The translations under genes were made by a program, and so were the position numbers. A DNA stretch of 64,000 bases, from NCBI GenBank assembly GCA_004431415.1, contig QPMI01000437.1, forward strand, positions 310,001 to 374,000, given 5' to 3'. The stretch comes from Cyanophora paradoxa (Eukaryota; Glaucocystophyceae; Cyanophorales; Cyanophoraceae). The notes below the pieces were generated by a model. That model did not search any database and was not told the DNA's origin. It saw only the letters and a list, made by a program, of their open reading frames with translations. Shown piece after piece: positions 11,090-23,012 of this stretch (position 1 is its first letter; the number at the start of each line of letters is the position of its first letter).

Positions 11090-14000
11090 ATGAACACGCC
11101 GCTGTACGGTAGCGTGCAACAGACATCGTCCTATCAACCGGCGGCAGCCCAGCCTGCCAGCCTGCAGGCGAATACGGCCCAGAACCAGCTGACGAGCTCA
11201 GGGCTGTTCAGCTTCAGCGGATCTTCTGTGCTGGAGCTTGCTCCGACGACCATCGGCGGCCGCGGGACGCGGAAGTGGGACTACGTGCGTTTGAGCCGGC
11301 CCTCGCTTCGCCGATCGATGCTAACGGCGCCCGCGGCAGGTTATCGTCTGGCCGTGCGTGTGCCTTCGATTTGACATCACCGACAGACTCGCTAACGAAC
11401 GGACGGACGGACAGCTATGGGGACACCAGCCCGCACGCCCCGACGCTCAAGAGAAACCGGTTAGCCCCGCCGGCGCTCCCGTGGCGTTCTGCCTGGTGAC
11501 GCGTCGCCTTTGCGTTCGCAGCAACGGCATTCTCCAGCGGCTGAAGGGGGCGGGCCTCGAGGTGAAGAAGGTCCTTAGCGCGAACCGCGATGAGGTTCGA
11601 GCGCCCGCCTCCCGCGCCGCCGCTGGCCGCCGTCCGACCCGCTCCCTCTCAGGTCTTCGTCAAGATCAGCGCATCACAGGAGAAGGTTAGAGGCCCCGCG
11701 CCGCCGTTCTTCGCAGCTCTCGTCGCTTTTCCCGCCGCCGGCCGCCGACGCGGGGCGGGGCCCCGGGGCGGCAGCTGGAGAAGATGGCGGAGGTGATGCG
11801 CCTCCAGATGCGCGTGAAGGACCAGCACGGCGGCGGCCACGCTGCCTTCACCAGCGAGCGCAAGGCCGAGTTCTTCGGCGCCGGCGAGCAGGCCCGTCCC
11901 TTTCCTTCCTTTCTTTCTTTCTTTCTTCGCGCTGGTTCCGACGCGGCTTCGTTCGCAGGGCCTCTTCCGCAGCGTCGAGCGCGCCCGCATCCTTCACTGG
12001 ACCATCGAGGCGCCCTGGAAGGACGGCGGTGCGGCCCGGCGCCGCACGCGGCGAGCGCGGCCGGCTCGGCTGACGCGCGCGGCGCAGGCGCGGAGCTGAA
12101 CATGCGGGATCTGAAGAGGGACGGGTACATCCGCAACTTCTTCCCCCTCCACGAGCCGAACGCGCGCATGAAGCTCCTCGAGACGTGGGCCTGGAAGTGG
12201 TACCCCCCTCCGCAGCCAGCCTCTCCCGCCCGCCCGCCCGCCCAACTTCCCGCCCGCAGGTACGCCCCGCAGCCGCTCGACGATATTCGGTAGGCCCCCC
12301 GGTCCTCCCTCTTCCCCCCCAGCCCTCCCCCCATCTCCTTCGCCCCCGCACGCTCGCTCACCTCTTCTCCCTCCCTCCCTCCCTCCCTCCCCCCCCCCCC
12401 CCCTTCATTCTAAAGCGAGTACTTGGGCGATAAAGTCGGTGCGCTCGTACTCCCCTCCCCTCCCCTCCCCGCCCCAGGCGAACGGCCCCGGTTCGAATCC
12501 CGGCGGCAGGGTTCTACTTCGCGTTCCTGGGCTTCTACACCAACTGGCTCGTCTACGCGGCCGCCCTCGGCCTCCCCGCGGCCGTCATCAAGTCCGCCCG
12601 CCCCGGCCTCCCGTCCCGCTTTCGCCGGCCGACGCTCGGGGCCCGGGCGGGCGGCAGGATGTTCAAGGGGGCGGACAACGGGTTCATCCCGCTGTACGCC
12701 GTGGCCCTCGTCATCATGATTACCGTCTTCCTCGAGATGTGGAAGCGCAAGCAGGCCGAGCTCGCCTTCGCCGTGCGCACGTACCCCCTCTCCCCCGGCT
12801 CTTCCCCCCCCCCTCGGCGGAACCTCCTGAGCTTCGTTCGCGCGCAGTGGGACAACTTGGACCACGATGAGCCGCCGGTGGAGCGCAAGGCATTCGACGG
12901 CCCGATGATCCGCAAGGGCGCGCCCCGCTCCGCCCCGCCAGGCTCCGCCAGGCTAGGCCCGTCCAACCGCCTGCCTGACGCACGCCGGGGCCGCCGGGCG
13001 CGCGCGCGCAGGCTTCTACAACGGGGACGGCGACTTCGTGTCGCTGGAGGCGCGGCAGTCGCTGTTCCCCCCAGAGGTTATTCCAGAGGCGAAGGTGGCG
13101 GACCAGAAGAACCGGCTCGTCTGGCTCGGCGTCTCCGCCGCGGCCGTCACCTTCGCCATCGCGCTGCTGCTCGTGGCGGCGCTGGGCCTCCTCTCCTTCA
13201 AGTTCGTCCTCTCGGCCAACTCGGAGGGCTTCGGCGCCTTCTTCGGGGGCGTCATCACCGCGCTCTTCATCGCCGTCCTCAACGCCCTCTACAAGCCCCT
13301 CGCCGTCAAGCTGACCGACCTCGAGAACCACCGCACGGAGAAGGGGTACGAGGACTCGATGATGGTGAAGGTCTTCCTCTTCCAGTTCGTCAACTCCTAC
13401 ATCTCCCGTGAGTCCCCTGCGGCTTCCTCAGCTTCGCCCGTCCGCTTAAGCGAAGCACGGCCGACCCCGCCGCAGTGTTCTTCATCGGCTTCGGCATGTC
13501 GGACGCGTCGCGGGGCCACGAGCTCGTCCTGTACGGCGTGAAGCAGCCGGCCTGCTACGGCTCCTGCATGAAGCACCTCAACCTGCACCTCGCCGCCCTC
13601 CTCATGTCCAACATCCTCATCTCCAAGGCCCGCCCCGCCCCGCCCCGCCCCCGAAGGCCGCTCGCTCTCGCTGACAGAGGCGCCCCCGCGCGCCCCGCCG
13701 CGCAGGTGCAGCAGCTGGTGTGGCCGTACGTCCGCACGCGCGTCATGTTCCAGATCAACACCCTCCGCCTCAACGCCTACCGCGTGCGCCGCCCCTGCCC
13801 CGAGCCCCGCGCGCCGCGCCGCCCCTCGAACCGGCCTGACCCCTCCGGCCGGCAGCGCCTGGGGCCGCGGTTCAACAAGCCGATCCCGGCGGAGCTGCAG
13901 AACACGGTGGCGCGGCAGCGGGCGGCGCTTGACCAGGCGCGGCAGCAGGCGGCGCCGGACCGGGCGCGGCAGGTGGCGGCTGGACCCCAGGTGGAGTCGA

Positions 14001-14890
14001 AGTGGGACGCGTTCGACGAGACGACCGTCTTCGACGACTACTGCGAGATGGCCATCCAGTTCGGATACGTCACCCTCTTCGGTCCGCGTACCCCTGTACC
14101 CCCCCCCGCTCCCTACCCTTCTCTTCTGACGCGGCGCGCGCGCTCGGCAGCGGCGGCGTTCCCGCTGGGGGCCGCACTTGCATTTATCAACAATGTGGTG
14201 GAGATCCGCACGGACGCGACGAAGCTGCTGACGACGACGCAGCGCCCCAACTACGCCCACGCCGCCTCCATCGGCAGCTGGTACCGCGTCCTCGAGGGCA
14301 TGGGCTACCTCGCCGTGATCACGAACCTGGCCCTCGTCGTCTTCACGAGCCACTCCCTCCAGGCCTGGTTCTCGGCCTCGCCCTTCTGGGTGACCGTCGT
14401 CGCCGCGCTGGTCGTCGAGCACGCCGTCTTCGCCACCAAGTGGCTCCTCGGCGAACTGATCCCAGATGTCCCCAAGCCCGTCCGCGTGGCCGTCGCGGAG
14501 CGCGAGTTCGCGGCCTCGGTCCGTGACAAGCTCGACGAGCTCGCCCGCCGGCAAAAGAAGGGCCTCGGGCCCGTCACGACGCCCCCGCCCAACCTCCTCA
14601 CCGAGGACGGCTCCGAGGACCGCGACCTCCAGTACGACTCGGACCAGGACTACGCCGGCGGCCGCACCTCCGCCGCCTCCACCTACGCCCCCGACGCCGC
14701 CGCCGCCGAGAGCGCCTACGGCTACAGCAACGGCTCGCCCTACGCCACCAACGCCGGCGGCCGGCCCTCCTTCTCCGCCCCCCAGGGCGGCGTCTACGAC
14801 AGCTACCAGCCGTCGGCCACCAACCAGCCCCCGGTCTACGGCAGCTACGCCCCGACCGCGGGCGGCCCCGGCGGCGCCGGCCGCTTCTAG
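11090..14890 (+). CDS. anoctamin / TMEM16-family membrane protein (multi-exon)
   Basis: The anoctamin signature is clear: LTDLENHRTEKGYEDSMMVK then FLFQFVNSYIS and, after an intron, FFIGFG (13310-13495). Before it lie the dimerisation-type domain (NGILQRLKGAGLEVKKV, 11520-11590; FVKISASQEK, 11655-11685; RDLKRDGYIRNFFPLHE, 12110-12165) and the first membrane helices (FYFAFLGFYTNWLVYAAALG, MITVFLEMWKRKQAELAF). After it come FPLGAALAFINNVVEIRTDA (14160-14220) and a last pair of helices, then a Tyr/Pro/Gly-rich tail. The stop is at 14888-14890. TMEM16 proteins are Ca2+-activated phospholipid scramblases or chloride channels; which one this is cannot be told. The start ATG 11090 opens a Gln/Ser-rich N-terminus. 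About a dozen short introns are C-rich; two, at 12918-13011 and 13628-13705, appear to use GC donors. Confidence 0.88.
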
Positions 14891-16129
14891 GCCGCTGCCC
14901 CGCCCGCCGCCCGGCCCGATTCGGGGCTCCTGTGCCCCGGGCCGCCGCCGCGGCTTCGAATTCGAGTTCAGATTAGATTTTCCATTTTCTTCAGAACCAA
15001 ACATGGCCCAATGTTATGTCTACTAGTTCATCAGCGAGTGTGTATTCTGATCACAATGTCATGATTAGGAGTTGTCACTTCAGGCTTTGCAGTCTCGCGC
15101 CAGGTACAAGGCGCGGCGCCGGCACCGGCGGGCGGCGTAGGGGCAGAGGTGCGTGAGGCGGCCGAGCTCGAGTTAGATGGGTGGAGGGCGCGGACTCGAG
15201 CTCGGGAAGGGGGATCTTGAGGGCGAGGGCGATCCTCAGGTGATCATGAGATGCTAGGGCAGGGGCCGGGCGGGAGGTTGCGGTCGAAAAAGCGGCGGGA
15301 CCGCGCGCGCGCGCGCGCGCGTATACGTAGGCGGCCGGGAGCACGAAGTCGAACCCGGGCGCCACCGGCCCGGCGCCCGGCCCGAGCTCGTGGAACCAGA
15401 ACGCGTACTAAAGGCGCGCGGGGTAGGGGCACCGCAAGCCTCCCGCCACGAAAACCCGCGCGGGCGTGTTCCGCCTGCGCTCGCAGCAGCGGCCGTGAGG
15501 CGAGCTCGACGCAGCGCGGCGAGAGCGCGCGGTCGGGGAGCCCGTCCAGCAGCGGGAAGCAGAGGATCGGACGGTCAGCAGCGGATGCATGATCCTCGGG
15601 AAGCAGAGGGGACCCGTCCGGGATTCATGATCAGCAGCGGGAAGCAGAGGACGGTCTGGGGTACGAGACAGTCCACTTCAGCAATGACGTCATTCTGCAT
15701 CATCTGTTTCGAATTCCGAATATTGCTGGTGCTGTTCCGAACTTTGAGGGGAGTACAGTAGTTTATCGACCGCGTCTGCTCCGGCCGCGGCCCCCGCGCG
15801 CCGCGGGCCCCGCGGCCGCGGCGCCGGCCGGGCCGGGCCGGCTGCCGAGTCGAGCCGGGGCCGGCGGCGCGGCGCGGCCGATCCGAAGCTTGCGAAGACG
15901 CTTGCAACCAGCACAGCAGAGAATTGAGCGCGCATGCTTGAGGCCGACGCAGACGCTAGCGCCAACTTGGCAAGCCCGACGCAGACGATAGCGCGCGGCC
16001 GCGGGGCGCCGGCGGAAATTAAAGATGCCCGCGATGGTGCGCATGCCCATGGCCACGGCTAGCGCTGCCCCGCGCGCGTTACGTTCGGCTGCGACGTCGA
16101 CACGACGTCCTTCTCTCACGCTCGTCTCC
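14891..16129. other. spacer with possible minus-strand exon and a short tandem repeat
   Basis: No firm gene. A minus-strand open stretch at 15075-15400 encodes FWFHELGPGAGPVAPGFDF followed by proline-rich sequence and could be an exon, but no neighbouring exon supports it. At about 15545-15655 the unit CAGCAGCGGGAAGCAGAGGA recurs about three times. A (GC)n stretch occurs at 15302-15320, and 15780-15870 is a GC-rich patch. Confidence 0.35.
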
Positions 16130-19100
16130 CCAGAGCTCCGCGCTGTTCGCCGAGGTCCCGGCGCTGGACTTCGAGGACGCGTCGACGTCCGTGGCCAGGC
16201 CGCCGCGGCCGCCGCAACCGCCGCCGCCGCCGCCTTCGCTGGATCGAATGCAGGGCGCCGGCGACCCTTCTCAGAGTCATGCAGATCTCGAGGACAGCGA
16301 AGGCGACAGCACCTCGTTCGAGCGCGCCGCGCAGCGCGCGGCGTTGCAGTGCGCACACGCGCGTTCGTGGGAGACATCGTCTGCCGAGACGGAGCGCTCG
16401 CGGAGCCGCCGGGCGTCCGACGCGGCCGCGGCTGCGTACTCGCCCCGATCGGAATCCAACTGCAGGGCGCACGCCGTGCACGCGAGCTACCGGTCCCTGC
16501 TCCTCAGGTCCGAATTAGAACCGCTGTCAGGCCGCGCGCGCGCGGCGGGGCCATATGCATGCATATGGCCGGCTGCATGCATATGGCCAGTTCTGATCGC
16601 GGCCCCCGCGGCCGCCGCGGCGCAGCATCGCATCGTCCATCGAAGTCAAGCACGACCGGTGGTCCCTCCAGTTCGCCGGTACATGCCCGCGCCCCTAGCC
16701 CTCCGCGCCGGCGCGCGTCGGCAGTCATTAACTTGAGCGATGCACTTCGGTAGACAAGGACCTCGAGCGGCGCTTCAGGCGGTTTGTCGGGGAGCAGCGC
16801 CTGCCCCTGCAGCGCATGGTGCCGCTCGCGCCCCGCGGCCGCCCCTCGCGATCGTCGCTTTGCCCTATTTATATATATCCTCACAGGTTGCCCGTTCTAT
16901 TATCGTCCTCATGGCGGGTGCGTGCGCGTACACGCGCGCGCGCTGCGCATGCGGCCGGCCGCGCGCGCAATAGCCGATCCTCTCCTCGCCCCCTCTTTGA
17001 ATTGCAGGGCTCCTGTTCGTCCCGTTCCTATTCAAGGCCGACGACGGGGTCGACCCCGCCTCTCAGACCGTGGCCGCCGCAAACACGCTCGGTCCGCCAG
17101 CGTCAGCGCCGCGCGCTCCTTCGCTTAAGCTTTGACCTGCCTATGCATAGCTTCCGCGTGGCTGAACTCGTCTCTGCAGCCTTCCTCTTCGTCGTCACCG
17201 GAATCGAACAGCTCACCGACGCTCGCTTCTTTCGCGAGGCGCGTACCCCCACCCGCCCCGGCCCTACCCCCCCCCCGCCTCTACCCCCCCCCCTCCCGGC
17301 GTTTCTAAAGCACCTGAGCGCCACGTTGCTCCCGCGCACCACGTGCACTCCCCCCGCCCCTCCCCCGGCCACCTCCTCCCCGCAGGGCGAATCTCCGCCC
17401 CCCTACCCCTCATTTTCGTCACCCGTCAGTCTAACATCAATTAATTATATATAATGCCGCCCGCAGACCCGCCTCTTTCGCTTCCTCTTCCGCCGCCGGG
17501 ACCTCTACTTCGGCATGTGCGTGTACCCCTGCCCGTCGCCGTCTACCCCCTGCCGCCGACACGTACCCCCCTTTCCTTCCCCCCCCACCCATCCCCCGCC
17601 TTTTCTTTTCCCGGCAGGTGCCTTGTGGGCTTCTTCTTGGTCTTCAACCTATCGTTCGCCGTATACCTCTCCGCCAGCTCGCCCTGCGGCGATCCGAAGA
17701 CGGTGCGCCCGCGGCAACGTTGTCGGTTCTTTCGCATTCTCTGAGCGAAGCGGGCGCGCATGTACAGCGCCTTTTACCGGCCACGTTCTCTCCGCCCTGC
17801 ATCCTAACCCTCTGGGTCCAAGCGTGCGATCTTTTTTTAATCTCGAATTCCTGCACCCTCGCTCGAGCTCGAGCTCGCAATCGCTTATGAGGTTCGAATT
17901 CGAATTTCCGCAATTTCCAGGATGGTCGGCAGCGCCCCCATCCACCTGAACGCTCTGTGGGCGCGCCCGACCAACCCGCTCCGCCCTCCCGCTCTAGCTA
18001 TCCATGTCCTCGAAATTCTTGGACTCAAATTTGATCCCGATCAGAGCGTTTTCATGGTCGTGGCGTTCGGCGCCATGTTCGGCCCCTGCGCGCCTTCTCT
18101 CGTCGGCACCCTTCGGGCGAGCCCTGCCCGCTCTAATTTGATTCTAAATTAGTATCTCACGCCGAAGTTAAATCAGGCCGTCGCCTCTATCGTCGGCGCG
18201 CTTGCGATCTCCGTCTACACGGCCCACCGGTTCGTTCGTTCGTTCGATCGTTTGTGTCCGGCACGCATGCGACTTCGAATCTAGCTAGCCTAGTATACGT
18301 AGTAGATCTGTCTGACACTGGCGCTGCGGCCTGTTTCGCAGGCGCGAGACGGAGTCAAGATTCCTCGTGCGCTCGCCGATAATAATAAAGTTCCACTTAG
18401 CTATAGGCTTCCACTAAATCTTCCGCTAATATCGTTAACTTTAAGTCGAGAATCGTTAATTGTAAAGTTCCACCTAAGCTTTTGCTGGACTTCCTATCCA
18501 TCTGATCATGAAATCGAATCTTCGCCGCGCCGCAGTTCCTGGTGTTCGAGAGGGCGCGGCGCGCGGCGCGCCACGGCCTCGGGCCGGCCCGAGCGCCCCC
18601 CCTGAACGCTGGCGCCCTCCCAATGTCGACGGAACTGAGCTCCCCGACGCACGTCGCCTCGCCGTCGACGTCTGTACCGCTCTCCCCCGCGCTCTACGGC
18701 CTTGGCGCCGGCGGCGATCGCGAGGACGACGGCGAACGCGCGCCTTCGCCGCTCCCGCCGCCCCGCAGCTACAGGAGCCCGGCCGCGCCGCTCTCGCTGC
18801 GCAAGAGCAGCGACCCCGCGGCCGTGGCCAGACCGCCTCGCTCGGGCTCCCTATCGGGGCTCGAGACGTGGGTCCCGGTCGTGCCTGCCCCGCCCACTCT
18901 AGATCTGCTTCCGGAGATATCCATCGAAGCGGCGCCGCCGACGCCCCGGCGGGGCGACATCGAGCGCTCTCGGTCCTCATCGCCCCCGGTCTCCAATTGC
19001 AATTGCAACGGCGCCGGCGCCGCGTCCCCAACCGGCGGCGCCGGCGGATCAGGATCCTGTGACGCCCGGTTCGCCTACGTATTCGCGGCGCCGTCCAGCA

Positions 19101-21243
19101 ATTACAACTCGAGCGGCAATTGCAACTCGGGCTCGCGATCACCCTGTTCCTCCTCCGCGCTCTCCCCCCTCGGTCTCTCCAGCCTCCTCGTCGCAAACCG
19201 AAGCCTGATCGCGAGGAACGCGTACGGTTCCAGCTCGCCGGTGCGGAATCAAAGTAAAAGCGGCAGCTCCGAGTTGGCGAGTCTTCGAATTCGCTGACGC
19301 CTTCGAATTCGGTGCCCCTCGCAGTCCCCTCGCCCGCGCCACGGCAGCACCTCTTCGACGGTGTACCCCGACACGAGCGACGAGGAGGGGGAGGGGGGTG
19401 GGAGGTCCACGCCGGGCGCGGCCGGCGCGCGCGGGATCCTGCCCCGCCTCGGCTCGACCGACTCGATCCCGCTCTCCGCCTCGGGCGTCGAGCTGCTCGG
19501 CGCCGGCCCGCAGCCAGCGTCCCGCCGCGGCTCGGTCGCCGGCTCCGTCGAGGGCGCCGACAACGTGGACGACGTCGCCGGCGATCGCGACGCCGTCGGG
19601 ATCGACGGCAGAGCCGACGCGGACGACGGCGTCTCGTGGGCACCCTCAGACTGGCTCCGCAAGAGGCGCGCGCGGCCGGGCTCGCTTTAATTTCATGAAA
19701 ATTCCCCTGCAGCTGAAATGGACGCGCAGGTTTTCCCTGAAATTCCGCTCGCCCGTGGCAGAGTCGCTCTATCAGAACTGGTTTGTGGCGCGCAACGCGC
19801 GGCGGATGCAGTGGCAGGTAAACTCTAACTTAAGCAGCACTTTCTCTTCCATGAATCTTATCCGGCCTCTAACATATAAGAGCGCAGGCGATCGTCGGAG
19901 TTGTGGCCTACGCTCTGGCGGTCGTCCTGACGAACCGGCACGAGCGGGACCCGGGCGGGCCCTACGCCTCCAGCCGCCTCGCCCTCGCCATCGAGGGCGC
20001 CGCCGCCGCCGCGCTCCTCGCCCTTGTCGCCCTCTCTTTCGCGGGGCGGCGCTTCTACGAGGCACACTACCACCCCTACATGGGCGCGGGCCTCCTCCTC
20101 GCCCAGGTCGGCATACTGCGACGTTAACGTTTCTCTTTAAGCGTTGAAGTTTCTCTTAATTTGACGTTAACTAGTTTCTCTTGATTGGTTAAGCGTTAAG
20201 CGTCAGCAGGTTGCGTCGGCATATATACTGCAGCGTTAGCGTCTCTCTCAATTTTCCGCGCTAAGATGTAGCCTTGCAATTGCCTAACCCGAACGAATCG
20301 CGCAGATCGCCTTCGTGCTGGTCTCGCACATGTACCCCCTCTCGGAGACCGAGGTCTTCATGTCGCACCTCGGCGTGATTATGAACGGGCTGCTCGCGAC
20401 CGCCACCTTCCGCCTACGGTCCGAGTTTTAGAAAATGCTCCGAATCCGCATCCAGATGCGGTCACATTCTATTTTATAAACCGCTTCTTTTTAGCTTCTG
20501 GTGCTGCCTTGCCTTGTCGATCGCCCTTTTCTCCACGTACTTCCTCGTGTCGGCGCTCTGGGCGCCCAGCATCATCCCCGTCCTCTGGGTCGAGTTTGTC
20601 GGTGCGCGCCGTCAAGGCAGACACTAGAGCTGCGCAATGCGGCTCGTCCAACGTTAACTTAACGTTACCGGCCTCGAATTTAGGCGCGGCGTGCATGCTT
20701 CAACTGGCCATCGCTTACTCACTCGAGACCGAGATGCGAATCATGGTGCTCCGTATCCCGACTGCGAAGTTAGAAATAAGTAAATGGACTTTAGTCGGGC
20801 ATGTCCCCATTCTAGGCTAGGATAACATAAGAGAAGTTGCTACATATAAGATTTTCCGTCGATATAACATGCAGATCATGGTGCCCCGATTTAATATCCG
20901 GTTTCTCCTCCCCATTATAGGATGATAATATATAAGAAAAGTTGCTATATGTGAGATTTCCCGTCGGTTTCCTGCATGCAGCTGACTTCGACCCGTTTTA
21001 ATTAAACTCCCAGTTTCAAATGCTGGTGGATCCCTCCAGCGCGGAGTCGAACCCGGCGATCCGAAAGCTGCGCGAGACGGCGGAGTCCGGCGCGCAGGCG
21101 CGGGGTACCGTGGCCCCGCTAGAATTAGAAGAGGAAGAAGAAGAGAGGGAGGATGCGGACCTGACGGCGACGTACATCGACGTGCCGTACCGCTCCGTCC
21201 GCGACCTGCGCGTAATTCAACCACGCGTAATATATATAATGTA
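16130..21243 (+). CDS. large multi-pass membrane protein, two membrane blocks (multi-exon, unknown function)
   Basis: The coding islands form two similar blocks. Block 1 (16130-18560): a Ser/Arg-rich cytosolic start, DKDLERRFRRFVGEQRLPLQ, then hydrophobic helices (ELVSAAFLFVVTGIEQL, MCLVGFFLVFNLSFAVYLS, VFMVVAFGAMFGPCAP, AVASIVGALAISVYTAH) and a basic end (FLVFERARRAARHG). A Ser/Pro-rich region follows (18560-19685). Block 2 (19715-20760): SPVAESLYQNWFVARNARRM, then helices (AIVGVVAYALAVVLTN, AAAAALLALVALSFAGRRFY, IAFVLVSHMYPLS, CCLALSIALFSTYFLVSALW, MLQLAIAYSLETEMRIM). An acidic tail ends near 21,243. Two membrane blocks, each preceded by a short amphipathic segment, recall protist transporters or cyclase-like proteins, but no catalytic domain is visible. 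It may be two genes; exon edges are approximate. Confidence 0.4.
20741..20975. repeat. tandem direct duplication in an intron
   Basis: Two diverged copies of about 110-120 bp: CATGGTGCTCC...CCCATTCTAGG...AAGAGAAGTTGCTACATATA...TTTTCCGTCG and CATGGTGCCCC...CCCATTATAGG...AAGAAAAGTTGCTATATGTG...TTTCCCGTCG. Both lie between membrane-block exons and look like a local intron duplication. Confidence 0.6.
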
Positions 21244-23012
21244 AACTTTACCGCTGTCGACTAGCATTTCAGTTGTAGATTTACTTTGCGCCGTTGTGGC
21301 TTTTTTTGAAAGTCTGCTGCATTCGTACACACTTGACAACAGTCCCCCGCTCCGGCGGCTCCACGCCTACCGGATACTGAGATGCTGACTGCAAGAGGAG
21401 ATAGATAACAAGAGTGCTACAGCTAGTAGTCGTGTCGAGCTAGTGCCTTAGCTGTAGTCTACCGAGTCGTCTCCAGAACATAATATGCGCCGGTCCTCTA
21501 GCAGTGAGCGCGGCAGAAAGATGTAGGCCCAGAAAACCGGAGCCCCGTTAGTTAGGGCCCGGATGAAAAACTGGTGGTCGCGCAGCAAGAGCCGCGCTCC
21601 TCAGCCGCCTCCACGGCGAGCGCTGAGTCCAGAGTCGCCGCCAGCCGCCGAGCTGCAGCGCCGCGCAGCGAGCCGCGCGTCAACATCGCGGGCAGCTGCA
21701 GCTGGGCTTTGCGCCGTTGTGGCGCATCTCCCTTTCCATACATATGGCGCCGGCCGACTTCAACCATGCGTAACATGTGTAGCCTTTAACGCTTCTGCAA
21801 GCTCGAGAAAGCCGGTTCTTAGAAAAGGGGCTCTTGACTTTTATTTAATTTGTACTTTGGAGTGACTCTCAGTGATTTGTTCAGCAGCCCATGTATATGG
21901 CCATGCATACGGTACCGATCGCAATCTATTTGAACCTTATAATTAGCTGCAGACTGCTCGCCGAATCCTATAGCCACCGCTACTTGTACATGGTCGGTGT
22001 TCGTATATGTAAATGTAGATGCCAAGTAGATGCAGATTTATACTAGTTTAGATGTAGATCCGGTCGTTGTTGACTCCGGATCCAGCTGTAATTATAAGTA
22101 CTCTTATGAATTTAAACCGTCATCTGTATTATAATAATAGTTATCCTGACGTGCGCGCTGTTTCCTGCAGCTGACTGTACAGGCGGGATCGCGACCTGCC
22201 CAGAATCCGTTTGCTTGCGAACTGCCGCGCCGGCGCCGCGCGGGAATTCGAAAGCGCGCGCGGGGAAATTCAAATTAAAGAGAGCCCGGCGCGGGATTCA
22301 TGCATATATATATGTGGACGCGCCGCGGAAGAGAATCGCCTCCTCGGGCCTCCGCGGCGAGTCCGCGCCCCTCGAGCTCCGCCTCGAGCTTACCCCGCCC
22401 TTTCAGCTTCGATTTCTCGCCGGCGACGCCCCTGAGGCTTCAAAGCCGACATGTCCCGCACGCGCAAGAGCTGCTCAGCGGCTGGCCGACCCGCATCTGC
22501 CGCTGTTGCACGCCCGCAGTTGCACCGTGTCGCACGTGCACTGGCTCATAAATTAGGCCTAGGAGATCGGCGTCCCATTTCGGGTCGCGGCTACAGCGAG
22601 TGTACATTTTCATGTGTGGCTACGATGATATATAGATGCCTAATGACTTGATTACCGACAGAAGCGAATTGCACGGATCCGGATATCGATGATATCGATC
22701 ATGTAAGATATCGATGATATCGATCATGTAAGATCATGATTAGTCTGTAACAATATGATTGGATCCGTAATAAAAAAAATAATAAGCATGAAAGTAATAA
22801 GCAATTGCAAAGAATTTGTGCACGTGAAAAGTGAATAGCGAAAATAAGGTCCTACACAGCGAGGTCCTAGTCATTGGATGGCGTTGTACTAGTTGTACAT
22901 GTGATGAAGGAGCTCGAGGGGGGCTCCGGGATATCCTGATGATGAGCGGATGACCGGAGATCTAGAGGGATAGTGGGCTGGGAGGGATTCCGGAGTTGCA
23001 GCTAGACAGATT
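21244..23012. other. region without a confident gene
   Basis: Mixed composition with scattered short open frames of neither consistent strand nor domain content. Possible exon-like islands follow CTGCAG acceptors at about 22,170 and 22,440-22,560 but cannot be linked to a gene. A 25-27-bp tandem duplication of ATATCGATGATATCGATCAT lies at 22,681-22,732. The stretch 22,740-22,860 is AT-rich. It separates the convergent ends of the genes at 16130-21243 (+) and 23013 (-), so it probably holds two 3' ends. Confidence 0.4.
22681..22732. repeat. tandem repeat of ATATCGATGATATCGATCAT
   Basis: Two consecutive copies of a roughly 25-bp palindromic unit made of GATATCGAT, followed by ATGTAAG. It lies just downstream of the 3' end of the large minus-strand gene. 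Confidence 0.8.

Noticed and set aside
12478-12512. tRNA T-arm-like sequence GGTTCGAATCCCGG
   Set aside because: The stem bases do not pair fully and no acceptor, D or anticodon arm surrounds it; it lies in an anoctamin intron. Similar TTCGAATCC stretches at about 345 and 61,915 also fail.
13397-15004. 535-codon minus-strand open frame
   Set aside because: It is the antisense shadow of the anoctamin exons, which have clear family motifs on the plus strand.
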